Shown: positions 25,076-33,496 of the stretch, one piece after another
Layout: each line of letters begins with the position of its first letter
Numbering within the stretch: the stretch's first letter is position 1
DNA from: Streptomyces sp. Isolate_45
GTDB taxonomy: Bacteria; Actinomycetota; Actinomycetes; Streptomycetales; Streptomycetaceae
Length of the DNA stretch: 34,228 nucleotides
Direction of reading: 5' to 3'
Assembly: GCF_024721315.2 (NCBI RefSeq)
Contig: NZ_JANFAK020000094.1
Location: 1 to 34,228, forward strand
Notes under the pieces: generated by a model
Told to the model about the DNA's origin: nothing
Databases searched by the model: none
The model's input: the letters and a program-made list of their open reading frames with translations, nothing else
Program-made: the position numbers and the translations under genes

Positions 25076-25395
25076 CGAGCCTCGTCCACTCCCCGCCATC
25101 GCCTTCGAGTCGGAGAACCAGGACGAAACGATCCTCGTGCAGGTCGCCATGCAGGTGGACGCGGACGATGGCATCCACACGTTCCACAATCCTCCCCCGG
25201 CCCGGAGAGCCAACCGGTTCGCAGACGGCAGTCGACGACGGTCCGCCCAGTCGACACCGCCTCCCGGGAGCGGGATGATGGAAACAATTGACGTATTCCA
25301 CCGCACCCTCCTTCGCCGCCGGGCAGACGGAAGGAAGGCTGTGGACCGCCCGTCCGCTGACGGAGACGCACGGACGGAACGCGAGGGAGACGAGC
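25076..25395. other. Intergenic stretch
   Basis: A plus-strand frame without a start reads IAFESENQDETILVQVAMQV and might be a gene relic. GAGGGAG near the right edge is the ribosome-binding site of the next gene. Confidence 0.35.
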
Positions 25396-26268
25396 ATGTC
25401 CCCGAGAACAACAGCCGCCCCACACCACCGCTCCGGCCGGCCCGTTCGAGTATCCCTCGTCCTGGCCTCCGCAGGTGTCCTCGTGGTCGGCCTGGCCACC
25501 TCCGCCACCGCACAGGACCCGATCTACAACCCTCCACGCCTGGTGAGCCTCCAGCTCCAAGCACCCAACGTCACTGTCATATTCCGGGACAACTCCGAAC
25601 CGGACACCGCCTTCTTCATCGAGCTGACGGAACGGGACAACCCGACCTACGCGAGGATTGACAAAACCCTGCCCGGCACCAACGCGCCAGGTGTGGGCAG
25701 GACCGTCACCCGGTCCGTCAACGCCGGCATCAAACCCGGCATCGCCTACTGCGCCACGGTCAAGGCCTTGGTGCACGCGGAGGACCCCGTCCTGTACGAC
25801 CTGGAGGACGCCGTCACGGAACCGTCCAACAAGGTCTGCGCAAACCCCACCGACGCGGCCAACCCGGCCGGCTCGCCCAGCAACGCCTCGCTGGGCACGA
25901 TCACAGGCGAGGCGGAACCGGCGGCCGGCACCAATCGCAACTTCTGGCTGCCGTACGGGAATGCCGGCGCCGAGGTCAAGGGCGCGGTGATCGAGGTGTC
26001 CACTTCCGGAGCTCTGTCGATACGGAGACCCCCGGAGAATGGCACCTTCAGCGGCTTCCAGTGCGTGCAGTCGGGAGCGGTGGCCGGCAGTACAAGTGGC
26101 GGCTTCCGCTGCACCGGTGGCACGCTCAAGGCCGGTGAGAAGAACCAGATTCCGGTGCTGGTGAAGGTGGGGACAGCTGGGCAGGGGGCTATCCACGCCT
26201 CGATCCGCGCACCCGGCGACACCAATCCCGGAGACAACAACAGCACGCACACCGTGCGCGTCAAGTGA
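25396..26268 (+). CDS. Secreted two-domain protein (FnIII-like plus adhesion-type beta domain)
   Basis: A 290-residue protein. ATG 25396 has GAGGGAG 7-13 bases upstream; the upstream ATG has none. A signal peptide ends VGLATSATA before QDP. Residues ~35-145 look like a fibronectin type III fold (LVSLQLQAPNVTVIFRDNSE, ITERDN-like strands, IAYCATVKALVHAEDPVLYD). Residues ~165-290 form a second beta sandwich (NFWLPYGNAGAEVKGAVIEV, then GFQCVQSGAVAG and GFRCTGGTLKAGEKNQIPVL), ending DTNPGDNNSTHTVRV as in DUF11/CARDB-type modules. It is an extracellular, probably binding, protein. Its ligand is unknown. Confidence 0.82.
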   Translation: MSPRTTAAPHHRSGRPVRVSLVLASAGVLVVGLATSATAQDPIYNPPRLVSLQLQAPNVTVIFRDNSEPDTAFFIELTERDNPTYARIDKTLPGTNAPGVGRTVTRSVNAGIKPGIAYCATVKALVHAEDPVLYDLEDAVTEPSNKVCANPTDAANPAGSPSNASLGTITGEAEPAAGTNRNFWLPYGNAGAEVKGAVIEVSTSGALSIRRPPENGTFSGFQCVQSGAVAGSTSGGFRCTGGTLKAGEKNQIPVLVKVGTAGQGAIHASIRAPGDTNPGDNNSTHTVRVK

Positions 26269-26295
26269 CCGAGCCCGGACGTGGACGCCGCGGAC

Positions 26296-26320
26296 GCCCT
26301 GGTGCCTATGGCACCAGGGC
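26296..26320 (+). terminator. Stem-loop, 11-bp arms
   Basis: GCCCTGGTGCC (26296-26306) pairs perfectly with 26310-26320 across TAT, 28 bp after the stop at 26268. Strong terminator candidate. Confidence 0.7.
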
Positions 26321-26624
26321 CCCGAAGGAACTGCTACACCACCTGCCGGCCCTGGTACCACGCCGGCCTACTCATCCGAGTGCCCGACCTGAGCTCTGCC
26401 GGGATCGCGGTTGCTCGACCGGAGACCACCTCATTGTCGATGTTCTGCGGTACCCGGCTCGCGTGGCGTCCAACCGATCCTGATGGCGCCTCAACTCCTC
26501 CGTCCTTCCCTCTGGTGGCAACTGCTTACCTGCGGGAACTGCGGTATTGCTGTTACTGATCGTTTCAGAATGAGATTGGTTGCGGGGCTTGGCAGTTGGG
26601 TGTGGTGTCGGCAGGATCTGGGGT
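26321..26624. other. Intergenic region, left flank of an IS5 relic
   Basis: No gene. The stretch GATCGTTTCAGAATGAGA (about 26559-26576), A/T-richer than its surroundings, probably lies at the left terminus of the IS5-type element that follows. Confidence 0.35.
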
Positions 26625-26966
26625 GTGTCTGATCTCGTGCCTGATGACCTGTGGGAACGTGTGGCCCCGTTGTTGCCGGGTCAGCCGGCCAGGCGGATTC
26701 GGTATCCCGGGCGGCTTCCGGTAGACGATCGTGCGGCGTTGAGGGCCATCGTTTACGTGCTGTGCAAGGGCGTGAGCTGGCGGGACGTTCCTGCCGAGCG
26801 GTTCGGCTTCAGCGATGTGACGGCTTGGCGCCGGCTTCGGGACTGGACCGAGGCCGGCGTGTGGCCCCGCCTCCACCAAGTCCTGCTGACCGAGTTGCGG
26901 GCCGCCGGGCTGCTGGACATGGATGACGCCGCGATCGACGCCTCGCACGTCAGAGCCCTCAAAGAC
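26625..26966 (+). mobile_element. IS5-family transposase, N-terminal part
   Basis: GTG 26625 opens MSDLVPDDLWERVAPLLPGQ. PVDDRAALRAIVYVLCKGVS followed by WRDVPAERFGFSDVTAWRRL is the DUF4096-type head of IS5-family transposases. MDDAAIDASHVRALK contains the first catalytic Asp. After ALK the sequence switches to the 3' end of an IS110 element on the other strand, so at least half the transposase is missing. Confidence 0.85.
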
Positions 26967-28090
26967 ATATCAGGGAGCCAAGAAGTCGAGCTGCCTGCCC
27001 GTCGGAGAGCGCGAGCAGTGGGCTGAAGGCGTGTTGTCCGTTGTAGCACTTGCCGGTCTGAAGACAGTGGTGGAGCCGGCCGAGGAAGCGGTTGAGCAGG
27101 TTGCGTTGAGCGGCGTTGTGCCAGTCTCCGTGTTCGCGCCGGCGCCGGTAGTGGGCGTCGGCCCCGGTGAGGCCTGGAGGGCGGCGAAAGCCCAGAGGAA
27201 GCCGGCGTTCATGAGCCGGTTGTTCTTGACGAAGCGGCGTCCGACGAAGCGTTTCTTCCCGGAGGCGCGCGTGATCGGTGCGGAGCCGGCATAGGATTTG
27301 AGGGCTCTCGCGTCGCTGAAACGAGCCCGGTCGTCGCCGATCTCGGCGAGCACCCTGGCGCCGAGCAGAGAGCCGAGGCCGGGAAAGCCGAGCAGGATCT
27401 CGCTGTCCGCGTGCTGGTGGAAGCTCTCTTCAGCGGCGGCGGCGAGGTCGTCCGCGGCCTGGCAGGCTGCGGTCAGTTGCGTGAGGAGGGCCTGTAGCTG
27501 CTTGCCGAAGGCGTCCTCGACCACCGGAATGTGGCGGGCGTACTCGGCACGGAAGACGGCCTGCAGGCGCTCGGCTTCGGCGTCGATGGAGCGGGTGCGT
27601 CCGCCGCGTTTGAGGGCGACCCGTAGCTGAGCGAGGGTGAGCCGGGCCGCTTTGGCCGGGGTGGGTGCCAGGGCGAGGACGGCGCGAGCGTCGGGCCGGG
27701 TCAGGCCACCCTTCTTGCTCTGGAAAGCGAGGAGTGCGGCGGGGAAGAACTCGCGCAGGAGTGAGCGGACCTGGTTGAAGATCTGCTGCCTGCTCCAGAC
27801 GGCGTCTTGCTGGGCGCGGGCCAGCACGGTGATGGCCTGGGCGAGCTCGGAGTCGGCCGGCAAAGGTCGGTGCATGGCCATGTCGGTGCGCAGGATGTTC
27901 GCCAGGACCAGGGCGTCCCCGGGGTCGGATTTCTTGCGGCTGACGCCATGGCGGTCGCGGTAACGCGAAGCTGCGAGCGGGTTGATCGCGAAAACCTTGA
28001 GGTTCCCGGCGCGCAAGGTTGCCACGAGCGGATATAGGAGTTTCGGTACCGTCGCCGTGCTCGGCCAGGAGTTCCAGGAGCTTGTTGTAC
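26967..28090 (-). mobile_element. IS110-family transposase, nearly full length but broken
   Basis: On the minus strand the main open frame is 27166-28025: LKVFAINPLAASRYRDRHGV, KKSDPGDALVLANILRTD (a DEDD element), LLREFFPAALLAF and the Transposase_20 region ILLGFPGLGSLLGARVLAEI. Upstream, KLLELLAEHGDGTETPI lies in another frame, and about ten codons before the ATG are missing. Downstream, adding one C to the CCCC at 27162-27165 restores the expected ADAHYRRRREHGDWHNAAQR and NLLNRFLGRLHHCLQTGKCY. It is from a different subgroup than the 24470 copy, as the sequences differ throughout. Confidence 0.88.
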
Positions 28091-28438
28091 TGAGGTTTTC
28101 GGGTTGTCGTCGGGTGGTGACGGTTGATGATCCCTGCGGTATGCCAGTGAGGTGAGGTATCCGGAGGGTGGGGGCCTGACCGCTGAGCGTCGGGCGTTTC
28201 GTGAGGGGATCCGGCTTCAGGCCGGCGAGAGGTTCGCGGCGGGCGAGAAGACCACGGTGATCGCGAAAGAGCTGCGGGCGAGCGTGCGGTCGGTGGAACG
28301 CTGGCGCCGCGCCTGGCGCGAGGGCGGCATGGAAGCCTTGCGCTCGGCGGGCCCGGCGAACTCCCCGACCGTCACCGATGACCAGTTCACCGTGCTCGAG
28401 GAGGAACTCGGCAAGGGCCCCTCAGCGCACGGTGCGGA
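28091..28438 (+). mobile_element. IS630-family transposase, N-terminal part
   Basis: GTG 28152 opens MRYPEGGGLTAERRAFREGI. The helix-turn-helix follows (AAGEKTTVIAKELRASVRSV, ERWRRAWREGGMEALRSAGP) and then FTVLEEELGKGPSAHG. This is the usual head of IS630-type transposases in Streptomyces. The sequence leaves the family at about 28438, before the DDE catalytic core. The upstream leader (28091-28151) with GGTTTTCGGGTTGTCGTCGG is probably the element's left end. Confidence 0.82.
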
Positions 28439-28463
28439 AGCACTTCGGGTCTTGGAGGGCGCG

Positions 28464-28676
28464 GCGCCCACAACCGGCTGCGGAAGTGGGACGCCGACGG
28501 CACCCGGGAGAAGGTCCTCATCGCACCCGGCCACGCCCGTGACGCACCCGCGTTCCCGAAGGGCACAGCACGATCAAGGGGTTCCGCGGCCGGTCGGCAG
28601 CGAGACCGACGTGGTCCTGGCCGACAAGGCCTATTCGTCCCACACGATCCGCTCCCACCTGCAGCGCCACGTGCAT
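28464..28676 (+). mobile_element. IS5-type (IS427-like) transposase fragments
   Basis: Two pieces of one transposase are recognisable: AHNRLRKWDADGTREKVLIA (from about 28470) and, in another frame, TDVVLADKAYSSHTIRSHLQ (from about 28605). In intact IS427-type enzymes they are separated by ~100 residues, so the middle has been deleted. Neither end is present. Confidence 0.65.
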
Positions 28677-29224
28677 GGAGACGGCGGCGAGCAGCATGCC
28701 CCAACCCCTATACGATCCCGGCCCGCGAGCGCCCACCGTCCCGTATGTGGTCCCGTTCACACCTCGACACTGCGCCCGCCGCATCCGCTGCGGCGGTGGG
28801 TGCGATCTACTGCCGGAGAGGACGGTGGCTACGGCCGGAACCGGCTCTCCGGGGCCTGCGGTGAGGTCAGTCGAACAAACTCTCCCGATCTGCGTGACGT
28901 CGAGCAGCAGGCCGTCCAGGGGACCGCTGCGGACAATGGGCCTGTTCAGGGTATCTACTTCGGGCCAGCACGGCTGCGGACGGCTCCTTTCCCGAGTGAT
29001 GGGCTGCCGTCTCCGATGGCTTGCCGAGCTCTGCGTCGATATGGTCCGCGCCCGGTCCGTCGAACTGCAGCGCGCCGAACTGCAGGCCGCCATCTTCCTC
29101 TTCACACGATTCTGTTCCTGAAACGTCGGCGGGATGCCGGCTGTCGCAACTGGGCACTCACGACAGCCGGCCTCGATACCCGGAGCCCGCCCGTGAACGC
29201 GTTCAGGCGTTCGGTGGGGGTAGG
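28677..29224. other. Gene-poor region
   Basis: A plus-strand frame ends LAELCVDMVRARSVELQRAE...TRFCS (stop near 29121) and may be a relic. No ribosome-binding site or recognised family. Confidence 0.35.
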
Positions 29225-29704
29225 TCAGGCGGCCGCGAGGCTGATCTGGTCCTTGAAGATCACCCAGCGCTGGCCCTGGTCCTTGGCGTCGCACGGCTTG
29301 GTCGACACGTTCGGGGTGCTCCAGGCGTTCGCGAAGCAGTAGGCCGGGGCGTAGGCGAGGGTGATCTGCTGGCCCGAGACATTCCAGTACTGTCCCTGGT
29401 CCTTCGCGTCGCACGGCTTCACCGACACGTCCGAGGCGTTCCAGGTGTTGGCGAGGCAGTAGGCCGGGGCGTTGGTCAGGGAGATCTGGTGGCCCGAGAG
29501 GGTCCAGTGCTGGCCCTGGTCCTTGGTGTCGCAGGGCTTGGTGGAGACGTTCGGCGTGTTCCAGGCGTTGGCGAGGCAGTAGAGCCCAGGAGCACGTAGG
29601 ACCGGAGTGGCGGTCGCCGCTGCCTGCGCCCCGGTCGCCGGCAGGAAGGAAGCGGTCAGCGCCAGCGCGGTGAGGGCGAGCGTCTTGCGGAGGGCGATTG
29701 CCAT
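29225..29704 (-). CDS. Secreted ricin-type lectin-like protein with three repeats
   Basis: A 159-residue protein. I chose ATG 29704, which begins directly at a signal peptide (RKTLALTALALTASFLPATGAQA); no strong Shine-Dalgarno is visible. The mature part is three 40-residue units of the type YCLANAWNTPNVSTKPCDTK followed by DQGQHWTLSGHQISL. Each contains a Cys pair and a Q-x-W motif (GQHW, GQYW, GQRW), the hallmark of beta-trefoil ricin-B lectins. Three such units make one complete trefoil, so it may be a free-standing carbohydrate-binding module without a catalytic domain. The sugar bound is unknown. Confidence 0.85.
   Translation of the reverse strand: MAIALRKTLALTALALTASFLPATGAQAAATATPVLRAPGLYCLANAWNTPNVSTKPCDTKDQGQHWTLSGHQISLTNAPAYCLANTWNASDVSVKPCDAKDQGQYWNVSGQQITLAYAPAYCFANAWSTPNVSTKPCDAKDQGQRWVIFKDQISLAAA
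29237..29596 (-). repeat. Three 120-bp tandem DNA repeats in the lectin gene
   Basis: Units start near 29237, 29357 and 29477. They are alike at the DNA level, including the recurring CCCTGGTCCTT and GTCGCACGGCTT. High nucleotide identity suggests recent duplication or gene conversion. Confidence 0.75.
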
Positions 29705-30058
29705 GAGGGCGAAATCCGTTTCTGCCGGAGAAGTGGGATTCGCGCCCGAACGCCCGATGGATTCCCATCCCGGCTCCGAACGCAAGACAATTGATAGCAG
29801 CAGCCAAGAATTGGCCAACGGTTTCTGCTCGGCATCTTCATCCCAAAGAGCCACAACATGTGATGACCCGACAGACAGCCGGGAGAACGGCCAGGGAGCG
29901 CGCCAAGACACCCCCACTCCCCCTGTTCCGCTCCTGGCGAGGGGGCCCAGCTCCGGAGGACGGGTTCGGCGAAGCCCACCAGGCGGTGAACGTCGTCCCC
30001 ATCAGTGCTGAGGTCGGCCGTGTGAAGGTCGAGCGCAAGCCGGTGGCCAGGACCATCC
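29705..30058. other. Upstream region of the lectin gene
   Basis: A comparatively A/T-rich piece (29730-29870) should carry the lectin promoter. No gene supported. Confidence 0.4.
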
Positions 30059-30469
30059 TTCCTCACCCGCTTCGCCAGCTCCGAGACCGTCGTCCACCGC
30101 CGCTCCGCGCTGCGCGCCTCCAAGGTCATGCACGAACGCGCGTTCTCCGACGACAAGATCTCCTTCGCCTTCGACAGCGAGATCGCCGAGATCAAGGAGT
30201 CGAACGGCATGCTCTCCGGCGTGACCCTGCGTGACCCCTTCACCGGCTGGCTCGGCCTCGACCGCGAGGGCTACCTGAGGGTGAAGTCCCCCAGCACCCG
30301 CACCAGCCTGCACTGCGTCTTCGCCGCCGGCGACGTCGTCGACCACACCTACCGCCAGGCCGTCACCGCGGCCGGCACCGGCTGCTCGGCGGCCCTGGAC
30401 GCCGAGCGCTACCTCGCCGCCCGCCACCACGAGACCACCACCCCGGTCGCGGTCGCCGCCACTCGCTGA
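30059..30469 (+). pseudogene. trxB: Thioredoxin reductase, C-terminal remnant with internal deletion
   Basis: In frame from 30059, FLTRFASSETVVHRRSALRA is followed by SKVMHERAFSDDKISFAFDS, then EGYLRVKSPSTRT, FAAGDVVDHTYRQAVTAAGT and GCSAALDAERYLAA. These are consecutive parts of actinobacterial thioredoxin reductase. The N-terminal FAD segment and the redox CxxC are missing. About 30 residues are also absent between VTLRDPFTG and REGYL, where the G-x-F-x-A-I-G-H motif should be. It therefore cannot be functional. It is a duplicate relic, since trxB is normally an essential-region gene. Confidence 0.9.
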
Positions 30470-30605
30470 CCCCACCGCAGCAGCGGCCACTGCCCAACCA
30501 GCCCCGTCCAGGCGAAGGCCCTGTCCCCCGACGATGGCGCTGCGTCGCCCAGGGGAGCAGGGTCTGTCCGCATGCGAGCCGGCCCGGCGAGGGCAGGGCG
30601 TCATG

Positions 30606-31010
30606 GGGGGTATCGCTCAGGTGGCCGCCTTCCAGGTGCAGTCGACGGGTGACGCGTACGGCTTCGAGCAGCCGGCGGTCGTGGGCGACCAGCAGCAGGG
30701 TGCCGTCGTAGGCGTCGAGGGCGGATTCGAGCTGCTCGATGGCCTGCAGGTCGAGGTGGTTGGTGGGTTCGTCCAGAAGGAAGACGTCATAGCGCGACAG
30801 CAGGAGCGAGGCCAGCTGGGCGCGTGCGGCCTGCCCGCCGGGCAGCGAGGTCATGGCCTGCCCCAGGTCGATCCCGAGGCCGAGCGTGCCGGCGACGTGC
30901 TCGGCGCGCTCGTCCAGGTCGGCGCCGCCCAGCGCGAGCCAGCGTTCCAGGCTCGTGGCGTACGCCTCGTCCGCCCCGGCGACGCCGTCGGCCAAGCCTT
31001 GGGAGGCGCC
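30606..31010 (-). pseudogene. ABC-F ATPase fragment with fused half-domains
   Basis: On the minus strand ADEAYATSLERWLALGGADL, then MTSLPGGQAARAQLASLLLS (signature motif) and DVFLLDEPTNHLD (Walker B) come from the first ATPase domain of an ABC-F protein. ESALDAYDGTLLLVAHDRRL follows directly and is typical of the second domain. The interdomain linker, the second P-loop and the second signature are gone, as is the N-terminal P-loop. ABC-F proteins guard ribosomes against antibiotics. At the left edge it runs antisense into unrelated sequence, and at the right into an adenosine-deaminase fragment. Confidence 0.8.
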
Positions 31011-31348
31011 GACGGCGTCGTCTACGGAGAAGTACGCTTCGCCCCGCAACTGCACGGCCGCCACGGAATGACCGCCGACGAAGCCGTTCAGGCAGTCGCC
31101 GATGGACTGGCCCAGGGCCGGGCCACCACCGGATTGGGCACCGGACTACTCCTGTGCTGCCTGCGCCACCAGAGCCCGGACGAAAGCCTCGCCGTCGCCG
31201 AGACCGCCGTCAGGCACCGGGACATCGTCACCGGCCTCGACCTCGCCGGCGACGAAACCCTGTACACCGCCCGCCCCCACAGGGCCGCCTTCGACCTCGC
31301 CCACAGTGTTGGCATGCCCTGCACCGTCCACGCCGGAGAAGCAGCGGG
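31011..31348 (+). pseudogene. add: Adenosine deaminase fragment
   Basis: DGVVYGEVRFAPQLHGRHGM, TADEAVQAVADGLAQGRATT, RHRDIVTGLDLAGDE and FDLAHSVGMPCTVHAGEAA are consecutive elements of adenosine deaminase: the YGEVRFAP strand, the GLDLAGDE loop and the TVHAGE motif with a metal-ligand His and catalytic Glu. The N-terminal metal-binding HxH and the C-terminal SLNTDDP region are absent. It is joined on the left to the antisense ABC-F piece and on the right to ku. Confidence 0.85.
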
Positions 31349-31837
31349 ACCCTGCACACCCTGCACTGAGCCGACGAGATCCGGGACCCAAAGCAGGAAA
31401 TCGACACCCTGCCCGGCCGCACCAAGGCCTCCGCCAAGGAACTACGGATGGCCGAGCAACTCATCACCGCCCTCAGCATGACCTGGGACCCGACCCGGTT
31501 CCACGACACGTTCCAGGAGAAGGTCGCCACCCTCATCGACGCCGAACAGGCGGGCGAGAGCGTGGAGAAGGCCGAACCCGCAGCCGAACCCACCGGCGCC
31601 GTCGACCTCATGGAAGCCCTACGCGCCAGCGTCGAACGAGCGGCGCGCCCGAAGAGCACCGGCGGCAAGACCACCGCCCCCAAGAAGGAGGACCTGGACG
31701 GCCTGTCCAAGGCCGCCCTCTACAAGAAGGCTGCCGCCGCCCACCTCCCCGACCGCTCGAACATGACCCGCAACGACCTGCTGAAAGCCCTCACCCTCAC
31801 CCGACGTCACCGGCGGCCGTTGTCCACTGACAGGTGA
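31349..31837 (+). pseudogene. ku: Ku C-terminal fragment with an in-frame TGA
   Basis: In one frame: GTLHTLH-stop-ADEIRDPKQE, then LPGRTKASAKELRMAEQLIT, DPTRFHDTFQEKVATLIDAE and GAVDLMEALRASVERA, followed by a basic linker and a SAP-like tail (LYKKAAAAHLPDRSNMTRND). This is the C-terminal half of bacterial Ku, the end-binding protein of NHEJ. The TGA at 31367-31369 sits where the family has Trp (TGG). The N-terminal beta-barrel half is missing. An internal ATG at 31448 opens a 129-residue frame, but without the DNA-binding ring it should not act as Ku. Confidence 0.9.
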
Positions 31838-31928
31838 TCCTGACTCTTTGCCAGGCGAGTTTGACCGTCGCTGGGTTCCTGTCACTCGATCTCGGCCGGC
31901 AGCCAGTGCTTGGTGAGGGGCGGTGGGA

Positions 31929-33257
31929 TCACTGATTGCGCAATGCTTCCCATAGGTCGGGGAGGGGGGCGTCGGGGTCCTCCCCTTCGGTGGACAGGCC
32001 GACGTAGGCGCGTAGGGCGGGTCGGGTGCCGGGGAGGCCGTATTGAGTGAACCGCTCGTGGAGATCTGAGCCGAACGGCATGGGCTGGAACTCCGCGGCG
32101 GTCAGCAACTCGGCCAGGACCCTCAGCAACTCCCGACGCCCAGGCGAGAGCTCGGTGAACACCGGGCTGGTGTCCGCGGGGTCGAACAGGGCTTCCAGCA
32201 GGTTCTCGGCGCGGACCGCCAGCGGACGGGGCACGAATTCGGTCTTCTCGATACGAGGCAGGGCGCGGACAATCTCCAGAAGGATCCCGTCCGGGTTCTC
32301 GGCAGCGCCCATCAGGTGCAGCAGACTGCGGACGGTGTAGCTGTGCAGGTCGCCGTCGTGATGGTCGGTGGCTGACTCGGGGGCCGGCCCGGCGCCGAAG
32401 GCCGCCAGCTCGGCGGCGATGCGCTCCGCCGGCGGCAGACCGGGCGCGGAGGCCGGGTGCGCGATCAGCAAGCGGGTCAGGGCGGTGGCGCCGGCCCAGC
32501 GCAGCAAGGGGTCCTCGTGGTCGAGGTGGTGCCGGAGTTGCCCGTCCGGGTCGTGGTCGGTGAGTAGCCCGACCGCCACGAGGACCGTGGCTATGCAGAC
32601 CGGGTCCTGCTCGCCGTCGAGGCAGGCAAGCAACGGGAGCAGGGTGGCGGCGGCCTCCTCGGGGAACCAGCCGAGAAGGTACGCGGTCTTGGTGCGGATC
32701 TCCGGGTCCCGGTCGCTGAGCAGTTCGAGCAGGACGGGAAGCTGGGCGCGGACCGCGTCATAGGAGCGCAGTGCGCCCTCGCGGGCGTCGGCGGGATGTC
32801 CCGCCGCACAGTACGCCCGTCCCTCACGCAAGTTCTCCAGCCGCTCCTCGCCGGTCTCGGCGGCGATCTGCTCGTCGTACCAGCGCAGATTTTCTTCGGG
32901 GCTGATGGCCGCGGCGCGCCACGCGGCGGTGTCGATGCCGAGCGGGAGGTCGTACTCGTCGTGCCAATCAATGGCCAGACGGGTCAGCAGCAGCAGTGCG
33001 TCGGCCCGAGCGCCGACCGGGCCCGCGACAGCGATCCGTGCGAGGAACGACACGGCGTACGGAGAGGCCGAGTACCGGGTGCCCTGGTGGAAAATGTTGC
33101 CGAACAGGCTACGGAAGGCGCTCTCCCGGGCCTCCTCGTCCGGCCCGCACACCGTCCGGAGCTGGCCGGGCACATCCTCGGCGCTGCCGTGGGCGTGTCC
33201 CAGGGCCGCCCAGTCGATGTCGTCCAGCCCTGCCAGGAGATCGTCGGATCGTTTCAT
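31929..33257 (-). CDS. HEAT-repeat protein
   Basis: A 442-residue protein. ATG 33257 is preferred; an upstream in-frame GTG (33287) has a GGGAG placed too close. It has no signal or membrane segment. It is built of helical pairs of the HEAT/armadillo kind: VLLELLSDRDPEIRTKTAYL, LGWFPEEAAATLLPLLACLD and HLDHEDPLLRWAGATALTRL. The N-terminus includes ESAFRSLFGNIFHQGTRYSA and AVSFLARIAVAGP, an opening shared with a group of Streptomyces HEAT proteins. The fold suggests a protein-binding scaffold. The partner is unknown. It is alone on its strand until the gene at 33497. Confidence 0.85.
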   Translation of the reverse strand: MKRSDDLLAGLDDIDWAALGHAHGSAEDVPGQLRTVCGPDEEARESAFRSLFGNIFHQGTRYSASPYAVSFLARIAVAGPVGARADALLLLTRLAIDWHDEYDLPLGIDTAAWRAAAISPEENLRWYDEQIAAETGEERLENLREGRAYCAAGHPADAREGALRSYDAVRAQLPVLLELLSDRDPEIRTKTAYLLGWFPEEAAATLLPLLACLDGEQDPVCIATVLVAVGLLTDHDPDGQLRHHLDHEDPLLRWAGATALTRLLIAHPASAPGLPPAERIAAELAAFGAGPAPESATDHHDGDLHSYTVRSLLHLMGAAENPDGILLEIVRALPRIEKTEFVPRPLAVRAENLLEALFDPADTSPVFTELSPGRRELLRVLAELLTAAEFQPMPFGSDLHERFTQYGLPGTRPALRAYVGLSTEGEDPDAPLPDLWEALRNQ

Positions 33258-33496
33258 GATCCGTATGCTCGCAGGGACCGCTGACACCGCTCCCGCAGAC
33301 GAACTGTCTCCTGGAGCTCAGCGGTCAAGCCCACCTGCAATCGGTCAAGATCGCCTGTCAAAAAGCAGCTGTCCCTGCCTGCGGGCGATCCTCCCGGCGG
33401 CTGGCCCGCAGCCCGGAAAGATCGGGGTCCTGCCCGGCAGGCCACCCGCCTGCGGATGGGAAGCCCGCGGATGGCCGACCCACCCTTCCTCGATAC

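Noticed and set aside
24976..26361. A 461-codon minus-strand frame
   Set aside because: It is antisense to the secreted two-domain protein, with no ribosome-binding site and no recognisable pattern.
31448..31837. A functional short Ku-like protein from the internal ATG
   Set aside because: It would lack the ring-forming barrel; it sits within a gene truncated upstream and carrying a stop.
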